NCBI GenBank assembly: GCA_023251435.1
Contig: JAHEYU010000007.1
Location: forward strand, 62,001 to 126,000
DNA from: Bacteroidota bacterium
Lineage (GTDB): Bacteria > Bacteroidota > Bacteroidia > Bacteroidales > Prolixibacteraceae
Length of the DNA stretch: 64,000 nt
Direction: 5' to 3'
Positions 45,882 through 54,176 of the stretch are shown here, in pieces. The notes under the pieces were generated by a model. It saw only the letters and a list, made by a program, of their open reading frames with translations. It did no database searches and had not been told where the DNA came from. Numbering within the stretch: position 1 is the first letter of the stretch; each line of letters begins with the position of its first letter. The position numbers and the translations under genes are program-made.

Positions 45882-47210
45882 TTATTTGAAAAGTTTAAAT
45901 ATATCGTTCCCGTTAGCAAAGAGAACAAGTGACAGAAGTAGCACCATACCAGCAATCTGTGCATATTCCATAAATTTATCTCCCGGTTTGCGTCCCGTAA
46001 TCATTTCGAAAAGCAGAAACATTACATGTCCACCATCAAGAGCTGGAATTGGTAATAGGTTCATAACACCCAAAATAATGGAAAGGAATGCAGTCATGCT
46101 CCAGAAAGAATACCAGTTCCACATTCCGGGGAAAATATTTCCGATGGCAATAAAACCACCTAAACTTTCGTAGGCCTTTGTTTTAGGCGAAAATATCAGT
46201 TTAAACTGTTTGAGATAATCGCTAATGGTATTCATTCCCTTTGAAATTCCGGCAGGAATCGATTCAATCAACCCATAATTAATGGTTTTAAATTCAAATA
46301 TTTTTTCCAAATCTTGTTCTAACTGAATACCGAGCATGCCAGTTTCAGGAATCGTAATGGCAACAATCAATTCAGTGGTATCGCGCAAAACATTCAGTGA
46401 AACCGTTTTACCAATACTGTCTTTTAAAGTAGCCTTAAACTGATCGTTGTATTCGTATTTCTGATCGTTCATGCCAACAATTCTGTCTCCTTCCTGAAGA
46501 CCAGCTTCTTTGGCTGCCGATTCATTCGATATTTTGGCGATTTTATAATCGAAAGGAAGCCTGAACGACATAACGTCCTTGCTTTTTATTAACAGCGCGA
46601 CATCTTCATCCGAAATTTCTACATCCATTATCTGTCCGTCGCGCTCAACCTGAATGGCCGGAGCTTCGTCGAGAATAACCGTTGGAATAATCTTAAAGAA
46701 GTTTTCAACTTTATGGTTGCCAACCGTGATTATTTTATCGCCATTCTGAAGTCCGATCTGCTCTCCTACTGCACCAACTTCAATTCCATATTTTACACTT
46801 TCGGTAGGAAGATATTGTTCGCCCCAGGCATATAAAATACCGATGTAGATAACAAATGCCAGGATAAAATTCATCAAAACACCGCCAATCATGATGAGCA
46901 AACGCTGCCACGATTTTTTAGCCCTGAATTCGTGCGGCTGCGGCGGCAGTTTCATTGCCTCTTTGTCCATTGACTCGTCGATCATTCCTGAAATTTTCAC
47001 ATAACCGCCCAAAGGAAGCCAGCCAACACCATATTCGGTATCGCCTTTTTTTACTTTGAAAAGGGAAAACCATGGATCAAAAAATAAATAAAATTTCTCA
47101 ACCCTTGTTTTAAAAATCCGCGCGAACAAGTAATGACCGAATTCGTGAATAATTACCAGAATTGATAGACTTAGAATGAGTTGTGCTGCTTTTATGAGTA
47201 CTATTTCCAT
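45882..47210 (-). CDS. rseP: RIP metalloprotease RseP (site-2 protease)
   Basis: 442 residues. HEFGHYLFAR near residue 23 is the zinc motif in the first transmembrane helix; two PDZ domains occupy about residues 130-310; PIPALDGGHVMF near 390 is the second active-site motif (NxxPxxxLDGG class). It cleaves transmembrane segments of anti-sigma factors and leftover signal peptides. It is the last gene of the M23-dxr-rseP series (26-bp gap to dxr). Confidence 0.94.
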   Translation of the reverse strand: MEIVLIKAAQLILSLSILVIIHEFGHYLFARIFKTRVEKFYLFFDPWFSLFKVKKGDTEYGVGWLPLGGYVKISGMIDESMDKEAMKLPPQPHEFRAKKSWQRLLIMIGGVLMNFILAFVIYIGILYAWGEQYLPTESVKYGIEVGAVGEQIGLQNGDKIITVGNHKVENFFKIIPTVILDEAPAIQVERDGQIMDVEISDEDVALLIKSKDVMSFRLPFDYKIAKISNESAAKEAGLQEGDRIVGMNDQKYEYNDQFKATLKDSIGKTVSLNVLRDTTELIVAITIPETGMLGIQLEQDLEKIFEFKTINYGLIESIPAGISKGMNTISDYLKQFKLIFSPKTKAYESLGGFIAIGNIFPGMWNWYSFWSMTAFLSIILGVMNLLPIPALDGGHVMFLLFEMITGRKPGDKFMEYAQIAGMVLLLSLVLFANGNDIFKLFK

Positions 47211-47236
47211 TGAATAATTTTTCTGTTCCTAAATAT

Positions 47237-48400
47237 TTAAATTGCCAGTTTCTTAACCATGGCAGATGTCGAAATCCGTATTTCCTTGTCAGTCTGAATA
47301 TAATCGTCCAGATCCGGGGTTTTTATAAACGATGCCTTCGACATAATTTCTTCAATAATTTCGGGCATTTGCAAAAAACTGATCTTATCTGAAAGAAAAG
47401 CCTGCACCACCACTTCGTTCGCCGCGTTCAAAATACAAGGCATGTTTCCACCCTGATTTAAAGCTTCAAAAGCGAGTGCAAGGTTACGAAATTTTTTTGT
47501 ATTTGGCTGCTCGAATGTGAGTTTCGGATAATCAAAAAAGCTGAATCGTTTAAAATCAGAAACGAGCCTTTCAGGAAAACTTAATGCATACTGAATCGGC
47601 AATTTCATGTCGGGCAAACCCATCTGAGCCTTCATCGAACCATCGCGAAACTGAACAATTGAATGAACAATGCTCTGCGGATGAACTACCACGTCAATTT
47701 GTTCAGGTTTTAACCCAAATAACCATTTAGCTTCAATCACTTCAAACCCCTTGTTCATCATCGAGGCCGAGTCGATGGTGATTTTTGCTCCCATGTCCCA
47801 GTTCGGATGTTTCAGTGCATCGGCTTTGGTTACTGCTGCAAGCTGTTCAGAAGAAAAACCTCTGAACGGGCCTCCCGAAGCTGTTAGGTATATCTTCTCA
47901 ATTTCGTTGTTGAACTCGCCTACCAAACACTGAAAGATAGCCGAATGTTCGGAATCGACCGGGTAAATATTCACTTTGTGCTCGATCGCCAGCCGGTTGA
48001 TAATTTCGCCCGCCACCACCATCGTTTCTTTATTGGCCAAGGCAATGTGCTTTCCTGCTTTTATTGCATTACAGGTCGGAATGAGTCCCGAATATCCCAC
48101 CATTGCGGTAACAACAACATCAATTGTTTCCATTTCAACAACCTGATGAAGCGCTTCCCTGCCTGCGTAAATTTTTATTGGTTCATCCTTCAGTGCTTCT
48201 TTCAGCTGATCGTAATGGCACGAATTGGAAATTACAACCACATTGGGCTGAAACTGCCTGGCCTGTTTAATCAACAATTCAATATTGTTGTTGGCGGTCA
48301 GAACTTCCACTTCAAAATAATCAGGATTTTGCGAAATGACTTCAAGCGTTTGTGTACCAATCGATCCGGTTGAGCCCAGAATGGCAATGCGTTTTTTCAT
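47237..48400 (-). CDS. dxr: 1-deoxy-D-xylulose 5-phosphate reductoisomerase
   Basis: 387 residues. ILGSTGSIGTQTL near residue 7 binds NADPH; VDSEHSAIFQ, TASGGPFRG and SASMMNKGFEVIEA form the metal and substrate site. It makes 2-C-methyl-erythritol 4-phosphate, so the organism uses the MEP pathway for isoprenoids, which feed menaquinone and the polyprenyl carriers used elsewhere in the window. It follows the M23 gene by 8 bp and precedes rseP, a pairing common in bacteria. Confidence 0.96.
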   Translation of the reverse strand: MKKRIAILGSTGSIGTQTLEVISQNPDYFEVEVLTANNNIELLIKQARQFQPNVVVISNSCHYDQLKEALKDEPIKIYAGREALHQVVEMETIDVVVTAMVGYSGLIPTCNAIKAGKHIALANKETMVVAGEIINRLAIEHKVNIYPVDSEHSAIFQCLVGEFNNEIEKIYLTASGGPFRGFSSEQLAAVTKADALKHPNWDMGAKITIDSASMMNKGFEVIEAKWLFGLKPEQIDVVVHPQSIVHSIVQFRDGSMKAQMGLPDMKLPIQYALSFPERLVSDFKRFSFFDYPKLTFEQPNTKKFRNLALAFEALNQGGNMPCILNAANEVVVQAFLSDKISFLQMPEIIEEIMSKASFIKTPDLDDYIQTDKEIRISTSAMVKKLAI

Positions 48401-48408
48401 AAATCTGC

Positions 48409-49272
48409 TTAAAAATCAATATAAGTTTCAGGATCGAGTGCTGTTCCGTTATGCCAAAGCTCAAAATGAAGGTGCGGTCCGGTAGTCAGCTCTCCGCTGT
48501 TGCCCATTATGGCAATCACATCACCCGCTTCTACTTTGTCGCCAACAGCTTTCAGTAATTCGGCATTGTGTTTATAGGCCGAAACAATATTATTTTCGTG
48601 CTGAATAAAAATTGAATAGCCTGTCTCCATTGTCCATCCGGCAAAAATAACTGTTCCATTCAAAACACAAGAAATTCGTGCATTCTGTTTACCTACCACA
48701 TCAACCGCCAGATGCTCTGTTTTTGTATTGAATTTATTGGTAATCATACCCCGAAGCGGTGTGAAAAAATGAATATTTGCAATACTTGGTAACCGTTTCT
48801 GACTATTCGAAATCGATAAACTAAGTTTTTCTCCCTCTATTTTTTCCTGAAATACTGAATCGGCATTGAAGCTTTTAAATTTCACTTCATGGGTTTTTAA
48901 TCCGGCATCGGTTATCTGCGATTCTTCCGGGGGAACTTCACCGGCAAACAGCGTTCTGATTTTTTCAAAGTAATTGTCCCTGGTTTTAATTTCATTTTCC
49001 AGAGAATCGACCAGCAGGTAGTTCCTGATAATTTGCAGCCGAACCTTCTCGTCGGGATAACCCGGAATGTTTTCGCGCAACGGCGTATAAGCAATAATGA
49101 CCGAGGTGAGTAAAATTAACAGAATGGCTCCCAGACTTCCAAGTGTTGCCACTTTTATTGGGGTAAGTTTAATGCTGAAGACGGTCTGAATCGTAGAATC
49201 GTTGTAAATGATCAGCCGATAATGATCCTTCAGCATTTGAAAAATTTTCTTTCTTAGCTCTTTTCTGTTCAT
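48409..49272 (-). CDS. M23 family metallopeptidase (membrane-anchored)
   Basis: 287 residues: a short cytoplasmic start, one transmembrane helix (about residues 40-62), a coiled region, then a lysostaphin-type M23 domain. EHLAVDV (HxxxD) and GPHLHFELW (HxH) supply the zinc ligands, so it looks active, unlike degenerate NlpD/EnvC types. It probably hydrolyses peptidoglycan cross-bridges in the periplasm. It is the first gene of the operon with dxr and rseP. Confidence 0.88.
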   Translation of the reverse strand: MNRKELRKKIFQMLKDHYRLIIYNDSTIQTVFSIKLTPIKVATLGSLGAILLILLTSVIIAYTPLRENIPGYPDEKVRLQIIRNYLLVDSLENEIKTRDNYFEKIRTLFAGEVPPEESQITDAGLKTHEVKFKSFNADSVFQEKIEGEKLSLSISNSQKRLPSIANIHFFTPLRGMITNKFNTKTEHLAVDVVGKQNARISCVLNGTVIFAGWTMETGYSIFIQHENNIVSAYKHNAELLKAVGDKVEAGDVIAIMGNSGELTTGPHLHFELWHNGTALDPETYIDF

Positions 49273-49291
49273 TCCATGTTTTTTCGTGCTT

Positions 49292-49299
49292 CAAAATTA
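49292..49299 (-). promoter_or_regulatory. Bacteroidota -7 element (TAATTTTG) of the M23-dxr-rseP operon
   Basis: Full TAnnTTTG match on the minus strand, 20 bp before the ATG at 49272. Confidence 0.5.
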
Positions 49300-49415
49300 G
49301 AAAGTTTTACAGAAAACTAATCCGATAAACTACATATTAATACATTTTAACGAAGCGAACCCGGAGACAAATAAAAAAAAGCAGAATCAAATTAGGAATT
49401 TAAAAACTGATCGTC

Positions 49416-49423
49416 TATATTTG
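49416..49423 (+). promoter_or_regulatory. Bacteroidota -7 element (TATATTTG) of the tRNA gene
   Basis: Full TAnnTTTG match about 73 bp before the mature tRNA 5' end, giving a leader that would be removed by RNase P. Confidence 0.55.
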
Positions 49424-49495
49424 CACCCGCTTAGCAGAAATATATCAGACAAAGCAAAGTTCTTACAAACGACGATTCAAACATCAAAGATACAT

Positions 49496-49568
49496 TGCGG
49501 GATGGAGCAGTTGGTAGCTCGTTGGGCTCATAACCCAAAGGCCGTCGGTTCGAGTCCGGCTCCCGCTA
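49496..49568 (+). tRNA. Initiator tRNA-Met (anticodon CAT)
   Basis: A complete cloverleaf: acceptor arm beginning T-GCGGGA (49496-49502) and closing TCCCGC-T; D arm GAGC/GCTC; anticodon stem TTGGG/CCCAA with loop CTCATAA; T arm GTCGG-TTCGAGT-CCGGC. Three G-C pairs next to the anticodon loop and the absence of a Watson-Crick pair at 1:72 (T and T as I read it) are hallmarks of the initiator tRNA. CCA is not encoded (A is followed by CACC), so the CCA-adding enzyme must finish it. Confidence 0.9.
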
Positions 49569-49573
49569 CACCG

Positions 49574-49606
49574 AAAGCTCTGGCATTTATGCCGGGGCTT
49601 TTTTTA
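49574..49606 (+). terminator. Intrinsic terminator of the tRNA gene
   Basis: A 13-bp stem AAAGCTCTGGCAT with ATGCCGGGGCTTT (wobbles included), then a run of T, 6 bp after the tRNA. Confidence 0.85.
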
Positions 49607-50026
49607 TGCCTGAAAATGAAAATTTTTATTATGCCTGACTAAATCACAGGCATCGCCATCGGTAGGGAGCTGTGCCACAAGTTCACAACGGAAGGCTTTG
49701 GCCAGCAAGGCTAGTGGCAATTGATTTATTTTTGCTTTTCAATGAAGTATTTGGGTCATCGTGAATATACCGTTCCACTAAAATCCCAAGATTGGACAGG
49801 ATTGGATATTCTGAAGATAGAAACTTGAAGTTACTTTCCATTGGTTTAATTGGGGCTGATTTATGATCAGCCGAAGATATAAAATCCAATCAGGAAAAGA
49901 AAGATTATGAAAATTAATTACAAAGACGCATAGAACACCTTAGAAAATATCTATGTGCCTATGTGGTTTTTGAACTTATTTCATAACCAACTTGTTCGTT
50001 TCAAATGGTGGAACCAGTGCTTTGAT
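49607..50026. other. Gene-poor stretch with a possible protein-gene remnant
   Basis: No confident gene. On the minus strand 49683-49889 can be read as a 68-residue peptide (containing GILVERYIHDDPNTSLKSKN), and just past its stop another frame reads on as ELVAQLPTDGDACDLVRH at about 49630-49690. The sensible-looking sequence in two frames suggests a frameshifted remnant of a gene, but I do not recognise its family. The stretch 49890-50026 is AT-rich and empty. Confidence 0.3.
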
Positions 50027-50845
50027 CTATTTTAAATGTTCAGGATCGTAAACAATCGTTGCTCCGCCTAGTGTAACCATCATAGGGTTTTCACAGCCAA
50101 TGGAGACTTTTTGAGGGTGCGGTTCAGCCTCCGGAGCGGTCCCGTTCACGAGCGCTTCAGCCAGTGTTCGCATTTCGGTAATGTATGCTTTGTTAAAGGC
50201 CATTTTGACATAAGGATAATGTCCGCAGTAAATTTTGGTAATTCCTTCGTCCATCAGTCTTTCCATCTTTTTGCACGAGTTGACATAGGTTTGCATCGGA
50301 GCATAAGGCCGAAGCTGCAGCCATACCTGACCAGATCCAAAAGCGTCGCCTGAATAACAGCTTCCAGCTTGTTTATCGAGAAGTACAATTGATCCGGGAG
50401 TGTGTGCCGGCATGTGACTGACTTCGATTTTCTTTCCACCCAGATCGATGACCTGCCCATCGGCAACAAAATTGATTTTGCCTTTATATGGATTGAAACT
50501 GTTGAGCAAAACGGTATCGGCCGCGTGAAAATACACTTCGTCAAATTGGTTCATATTTCCGGAATGGTCACCGTGAATATGAGTAATAATTACAACCAAA
50601 GGTTTTTGAGTAATTTTATGCACCACCTCTTTCAGCTTTTCACATTTGGTCCCGGTATCAATCAGCATCGCTTTTTCGTTGCCTTCGATTATATACATGG
50701 TTGTGTTATCGGTGGTTTCTATCACCCACATTTTATCTTCCAGCTTAGAAATTTCGAGGTCGTTGTTCTTAAAAACAGATTGTGCAGAAACAAACCATCC
50801 GGATAAAACAAGAACAACCATTAGAGTTAATGTCTTTCTCTTCAT
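50027..50845 (-). CDS. Secreted MBL-fold metallohydrolase
   Basis: 272 residues with signal peptide (cleavage near VSAQ). THIHGDHSG near residue 90 is the HxHxDH zinc motif, MPAHTPGS near 145 and CGHYPYV near 208 give the other ligands. It is a periplasmic metallo-beta-lactamase-fold enzyme; sequence alone does not separate lactamase, lactonase or phosphodiesterase activity. It lies 6 bp downstream of the CE1-like esterase, so the two form an operon. Confidence 0.85.
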   Translation of the reverse strand: MKRKTLTLMVVLVLSGWFVSAQSVFKNNDLEISKLEDKMWVIETTDNTTMYIIEGNEKAMLIDTGTKCEKLKEVVHKITQKPLVVIITHIHGDHSGNMNQFDEVYFHAADTVLLNSFNPYKGKINFVADGQVIDLGGKKIEVSHMPAHTPGSIVLLDKQAGSCYSGDAFGSGQVWLQLRPYAPMQTYVNSCKKMERLMDEGITKIYCGHYPYVKMAFNKAYITEMRTLAEALVNGTAPEAEPHPQKVSIGCENPMMVTLGGATIVYDPEHLK

Positions 50846-50851
50846 ATCGGG

Positions 50852-52024
50852 CTACTTAAAAAGTAATGGTGCAAATTCCGATAAATAAACGCGCCAGTTG
50901 GTCCAGGTATGGCCACCTTCGCTTTCGCGATAGACGTATTTCATTCCCATTTTATCCAGTTTGGCCCGGTATTCTTCGTTGAACTTGAATAAAAAGTCGC
51001 TCTTGCCGATCCCTATCCAATAGAGTTTATACCCGTTTTTCATTTGAATATTAAGCGTTCCATCGATATCGGCATAAACTTTCGAAGTGACTTTTGCATC
51101 GGGCATAACTGCTGCCGAGAATAAACCAACATAGTCGAACGTATTGGGGTAATACCTTGAAATATGCAGAGAATGATATCCACCCATTGACAAACCCGCA
51201 ATGGCACGGCCCGATTTTTCAGCTTTAACGCGGTAATTGCTTTCAACAAATTTAATTACATCGGTAAAGGTTTCTTCGAATTTTCCATCCATTGTGTTGG
51301 GCAATTGAAAAGTAGGTTTGTACATTCCCAGGCTCGATTCGCCCGGAGCAGCTTCCTGTGCCACGTTTCCATTGGACATCACAACAATCATCGGTTTTGC
51401 TTTTCCCTGTGCAATCAGATTATCAAGAATTTGTGAAGTACGGCCAAGCGCAATCCAGGCTTCTTCGTCGCCGCCCATTCCGTGCAACAGGTATAGAACC
51501 GGATATTTCTCTTTGCTGGATTCGTATCCAAACGGAGTGTAAATTGTTATGCGGCGTGTCAGACTGTTTCCGGGCGAATTGTACCAGCGGCGTGCTACCG
51601 TTCCGTGAGGTACTTTATTCACTTTGTACAAATCGGCTTTTCCGCCACCAACAATAAAAACATTAAAAACCGAAGCCACATCGCGGATGAGATAAACATT
51701 ATTTGGATCTGTCGTTTTCAATCCATCAACCAAAAAAGAGTAGCTATAAAGATCCGATTCAAGCGGTTTTGTGGTGTATGACCATATTCCCTTGTCGTCT
51801 TTGGTCATGGATTCCGAGCCGGGTGTCCAACTCTGGGCCGGCATCCAGTCTCCGGTAATTTTTACTTCTTTGGCATTTGGTGCCTGAAATCGGAAAGTGA
51901 CCGTATTGTCTTCCTTCACTTCAGGGGAAACATCACCCGCAGCTCCCCACAATGACTGCTGAGCATTTAATTGAATGCTTACCGTAAGGAAAATTGCGAG
52001 GGCAATTAAAATTCTTTTTTTCAT
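50852..52024 (-). CDS. Secreted CE1-like esterase with N-terminal CBM48-type domain
   Basis: 390 residues: signal peptide (to LNAQ), an immunoglobulin-like glycogen/feruloyl-esterase-type domain (about 30-125, TVTFRFQAPNAKEVKITGDW), then an alpha/beta hydrolase of the esterase-D/feruloyl esterase group with LLHGMGGDEEAW, nucleophile elbow GLSMGGYHS near 270 and catalytic His in EGGHTWTNW near 370. It probably removes acyl groups (for example acetyl or feruloyl) from plant or algal polysaccharide. Substrate is inference. It is co-transcribed with the MBL enzyme. Confidence 0.88.
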   Translation of the reverse strand: MKKRILIALAIFLTVSIQLNAQQSLWGAAGDVSPEVKEDNTVTFRFQAPNAKEVKITGDWMPAQSWTPGSESMTKDDKGIWSYTTKPLESDLYSYSFLVDGLKTTDPNNVYLIRDVASVFNVFIVGGGKADLYKVNKVPHGTVARRWYNSPGNSLTRRITIYTPFGYESSKEKYPVLYLLHGMGGDEEAWIALGRTSQILDNLIAQGKAKPMIVVMSNGNVAQEAAPGESSLGMYKPTFQLPNTMDGKFEETFTDVIKFVESNYRVKAEKSGRAIAGLSMGGYHSLHISRYYPNTFDYVGLFSAAVMPDAKVTSKVYADIDGTLNIQMKNGYKLYWIGIGKSDFLFKFNEEYRAKLDKMGMKYVYRESEGGHTWTNWRVYLSEFAPLLFK

Positions 52025-52053
52025 AATTTATGTTTGGGAAAAAGTTAATGTGC

Positions 52054-52101
52054 CTATACCAGAATGGGTTTGGGCTAATTTAGATTTGCAATTGGTATTA
52101 T
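52054..52101. repeat. Degenerate palindrome with ATACCA arms
   Basis: CTATACCAGAATG (52054-52066) and TGCAATTGGTATTAT (52087-52101) are partly complementary and resemble the better-preserved inverted repeat at 45499-45565. Confidence 0.35.
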
Positions 52102-52135
52102 TTGACACAATGTTAGCTTTTTCCTTTATAAAATC

Positions 52136-52170
52136 AAAAAAGCCGTTCCGGATTGTTCCAAAACAGCTTT
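52136..52170 (-). terminator. Intrinsic terminator of the secreted-protein operon
   Basis: On the minus strand AAAGC-GTT-GGA with TCC-AAC-GCTTT, interrupted by small internal loops, followed by six T, 25 bp after the stop at 52195. Confidence 0.6.
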
Positions 52171-52194
52171 AAAATCAGAATTATCTGATAAATT

Positions 52195-52728
52195 CTATCG
52201 AACGTTATTAATCGAATTTTTTACCGTATCGTGTTTGGTCTTCATTAGTTTTACCTGACCATACTCTACCCCATTTACATAAATAGTGTGTAAAGTATCA
52301 TGCGAAAGTGTTAACAAGAAATTACCTTGTTCATCTGTAAATGTACTGGCCTCATCACCTGTTTCAGCTTGAGAAATAGTGATTTTAATCTTGCCGTTCG
52401 CCGATCGCCCGGTGGCAGCATACGATGCTGCTGCTGCTCCTCCGCCAGCTCCTCCAGCCAGGTTTCCGACTGATGAAACTGCAGCGGAAACAATTACCCC
52501 TTTAACTGTTAAGCCATTTACAACCGCTCTGTTTTGGTTGTCCTTCTCCTTGCTCGAAAATATTTCGATGGTCAGCGGCTGTTTAAAGGAGCCAACAGCC
52601 GAAATTTTTGATCTGACTGGATTATTCACCATGTCATTGGTTGAATTGAGTTGCCTTTTTTCCTGTCCAACGGCTGTTACAACAGCGAAAAATAATACCG
52701 CCAAAATGAATAGTTTTATGTTGTTCAT
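52195..52728 (-). CDS. Small secreted protein with Gly/Ala-rich segment, unknown
   Basis: 177 residues with a clear signal peptide (cleavage near AVGQ). The middle (about residues 75-110) is a Gly/Ala/Ser-rich, weakly hydrophobic stretch (VIVSAAVSSVGNLAGGAGGG), followed by a beta-rich end with FTDEQGNFLLTLSHDTLHT. The end resembles a carboxypeptidase-regulatory-like or transthyretin-like beta domain, but I do not recognise a family. It lies 23 bp downstream of a gene for a protein of similar design. No function is assigned. Confidence 0.65.
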   Translation of the reverse strand: MNNIKLFILAVLFFAVVTAVGQEKRQLNSTNDMVNNPVRSKISAVGSFKQPLTIEIFSSKEKDNQNRAVVNGLTVKGVIVSAAVSSVGNLAGGAGGGAAAASYAATGRSANGKIKITISQAETGDEASTFTDEQGNFLLTLSHDTLHTIYVNGVEYGQVKLMKTKHDTVKNSINNVR

Positions 52729-52751
52729 TGTTTCGCTTTTTTGGATTTTTA

Positions 52752-53339
52752 TTAAACACTGGCTGAAATTATTTTGTATGTGCGTCCTTCGACCTTAATG
52801 CCTAGCCGAACCTGGGTTTTTAAGGTATCTTTTAGTCCTGATTCTGATTTATGGACCACTATCGTTAAAGTGTATTCCCCATCTGTGAGGTTCGATGGCA
52901 ATAGAAAGCCGTCGCTCACATTTTTAATTTCCCAGATTGGCCTTCCGCCATCGGCTTTCGATACTGCCGCTGAAATAACTGCACCACCTGGCAACGCACC
53001 ACCTACCAATGAGGCACCCTGTGCCAAGGCACCGCCTGCAGCCTGCAATCCTGCTTTTACTTTGGCAGTTTCTGACGAAGTCATTTCATCGACTTTATTT
53101 TGAGTAGCCAGAAATGCCTGATTATTTGGGAAAATAACGTAGACTCCACCTGCCGCGTGAAGGCCGGCATTCACTTTTTCGCCAAAAGTGGCACCCTGCG
53201 TTTGTTTTGGAACTGTTACATTCATCGAAATACGGTTGGGCATTCCACCATTAATATTATTCACCGACTTCTTCGTTTGTCCAAATGATAAAGCTACTGA
53301 GCTTAATACTAAAGAAAGACATAATGCTGTACTTTTCAT
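52752..53339 (-). CDS. Small secreted protein with two Gly/Ala-rich segments, unknown
   Basis: 195 residues with signal peptide (cleavage near SFGQ). Two Gly/Ala-rich segments (GLHAAGGVYVI near 58 and LQAAGGALAQGASLVGGALP near 95) are followed by ISAAVSKADGG, close to ISAAVS-type wording in the neighbouring protein. The C-terminus (TDGEYTLTIVVHKSES) looks like an immunoglobulin-like beta domain. The pair may have arisen by duplication and divergence. Family not recognised. The DUF4395 gene lies 3 bp upstream. Confidence 0.65.
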   Translation of the reverse strand: MKSTALCLSLVLSSVALSFGQTKKSVNNINGGMPNRISMNVTVPKQTQGATFGEKVNAGLHAAGGVYVIFPNNQAFLATQNKVDEMTSSETAKVKAGLQAAGGALAQGASLVGGALPGGAVISAAVSKADGGRPIWEIKNVSDGFLLPSNLTDGEYTLTIVVHKSESGLKDTLKTQVRLGIKVEGRTYKIISASV

Positions 53340-53342
53340 GGC

Positions 53343-53783
53343 CTATTTTTTAAAGAATGGAAGAATCAAATAAGTGTAAATCAAACATCCGACACAAATT
53401 GTAAACAGAAATTCGAGACTGGCAAAGAAGATCAGCGCTCCGGCAATAACCATCCATGCGATTGGCAGTTCAAGAATGAAAAGCCCCGTAATCATAAAAG
53501 TAACCAAAAAACCTAGCCGGGCGGCAAATACCTTAGGTGCTTTGTCAATCATTTTAACCGGAAGGCTAAGTGCATTGCTTAAATAATGGCTTACGAAACT
53601 AATCGGACTGAATTTTATTTCGGTAAACGCTCTAATAAAAAAATCGGCCATCAAAAATGCAAACAAAAACATTGAGTTCAGTACGAATGCAGCAATAATA
53701 ACGACTATCGCAAAAAATGCATTAAATCGTGTAACCTGTTCGTTCACACGCTGATCGGAGATTGGACATACTAAATTTTTCAT
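53343..53783 (-). CDS. DUF4395 family membrane protein
   Basis: 146 residues. CPISDQRVNEQVTRFNAFFA at residues 6-25 is the hallmark of DUF4395, followed by four hydrophobic helices and a CVGC pair near residue 132 in the last helical region. The family is widespread and uncharacterised; the CxxC pair suggests redox or metal binding. It is the first gene of a likely three-gene operon with the two secreted proteins. Confidence 0.8.
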   Translation of the reverse strand: MKNLVCPISDQRVNEQVTRFNAFFAIVVIIAAFVLNSMFLFAFLMADFFIRAFTEIKFSPISFVSHYLSNALSLPVKMIDKAPKVFAARLGFLVTFMITGLFILELPIAWMVIAGALIFFASLEFLFTICVGCLIYTYLILPFFKK

Positions 53784-54176
53784 AAATCAACTATTTCATT
53801 TACAACTTAAGAAACAAATAAAACTGACATTTGATTGATAAAACAAATAATAAAATACAAATATGTCTTTTATTTTGAATAGAAAGTTATATTAATACAA
53901 AAATTAATCAGGCATAATAATTTATTAATGATTTTCCGATTGCATACCTATTTGGCATTTTGCATCAGTCATTTGTAGTCATTATTGTCATTCGGCTGTC
54001 ATTTCCTGGCAACTTAAATGACTACTAAATTACAATTGAATGACTTTTATGACATTGGGTTATATTAAGGATATCCATATTTATTAAAACTGATCTTTGT
54101 GCCATTAGTATTTAATTGAACAGGAATATAAAATCATATTATTAACTTTATCGCCATTTAACTATACAGTAAAATC
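53784..54176. other. 393-bp divergent gap with a palindromic AGTCATT array
   Basis: Between the DUF4395 gene and the M24 peptidase gene. The middle (53967-54056) holds the AGTCATT array listed separately. TAACTTTA at 54143-54150 is a one-mismatch -7 element for the M24 gene. The remainder is AT-rich. Confidence 0.5.
53967..54056. repeat. Palindromic array of AGTCATT/TGTCATT half-sites (copy B)
   Basis: Seven half-sites in 90 bp: AGTCATT at 53967 and 53977, TGTCATT at 53986 and 53997, then inverted AATGACT at 54017 and 54039 and ATGACATT at 54049. AAATGACTACTAA is shared exactly with copy A at 44227-44293. It could be a dispersed palindromic repeat or a multiple operator. Confidence 0.5.

Noticed and set aside
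49421-49642. 73-residue open frame across the initiator tRNA
   Set aside because: It contains the tRNA and its terminator, so it cannot be a gene.
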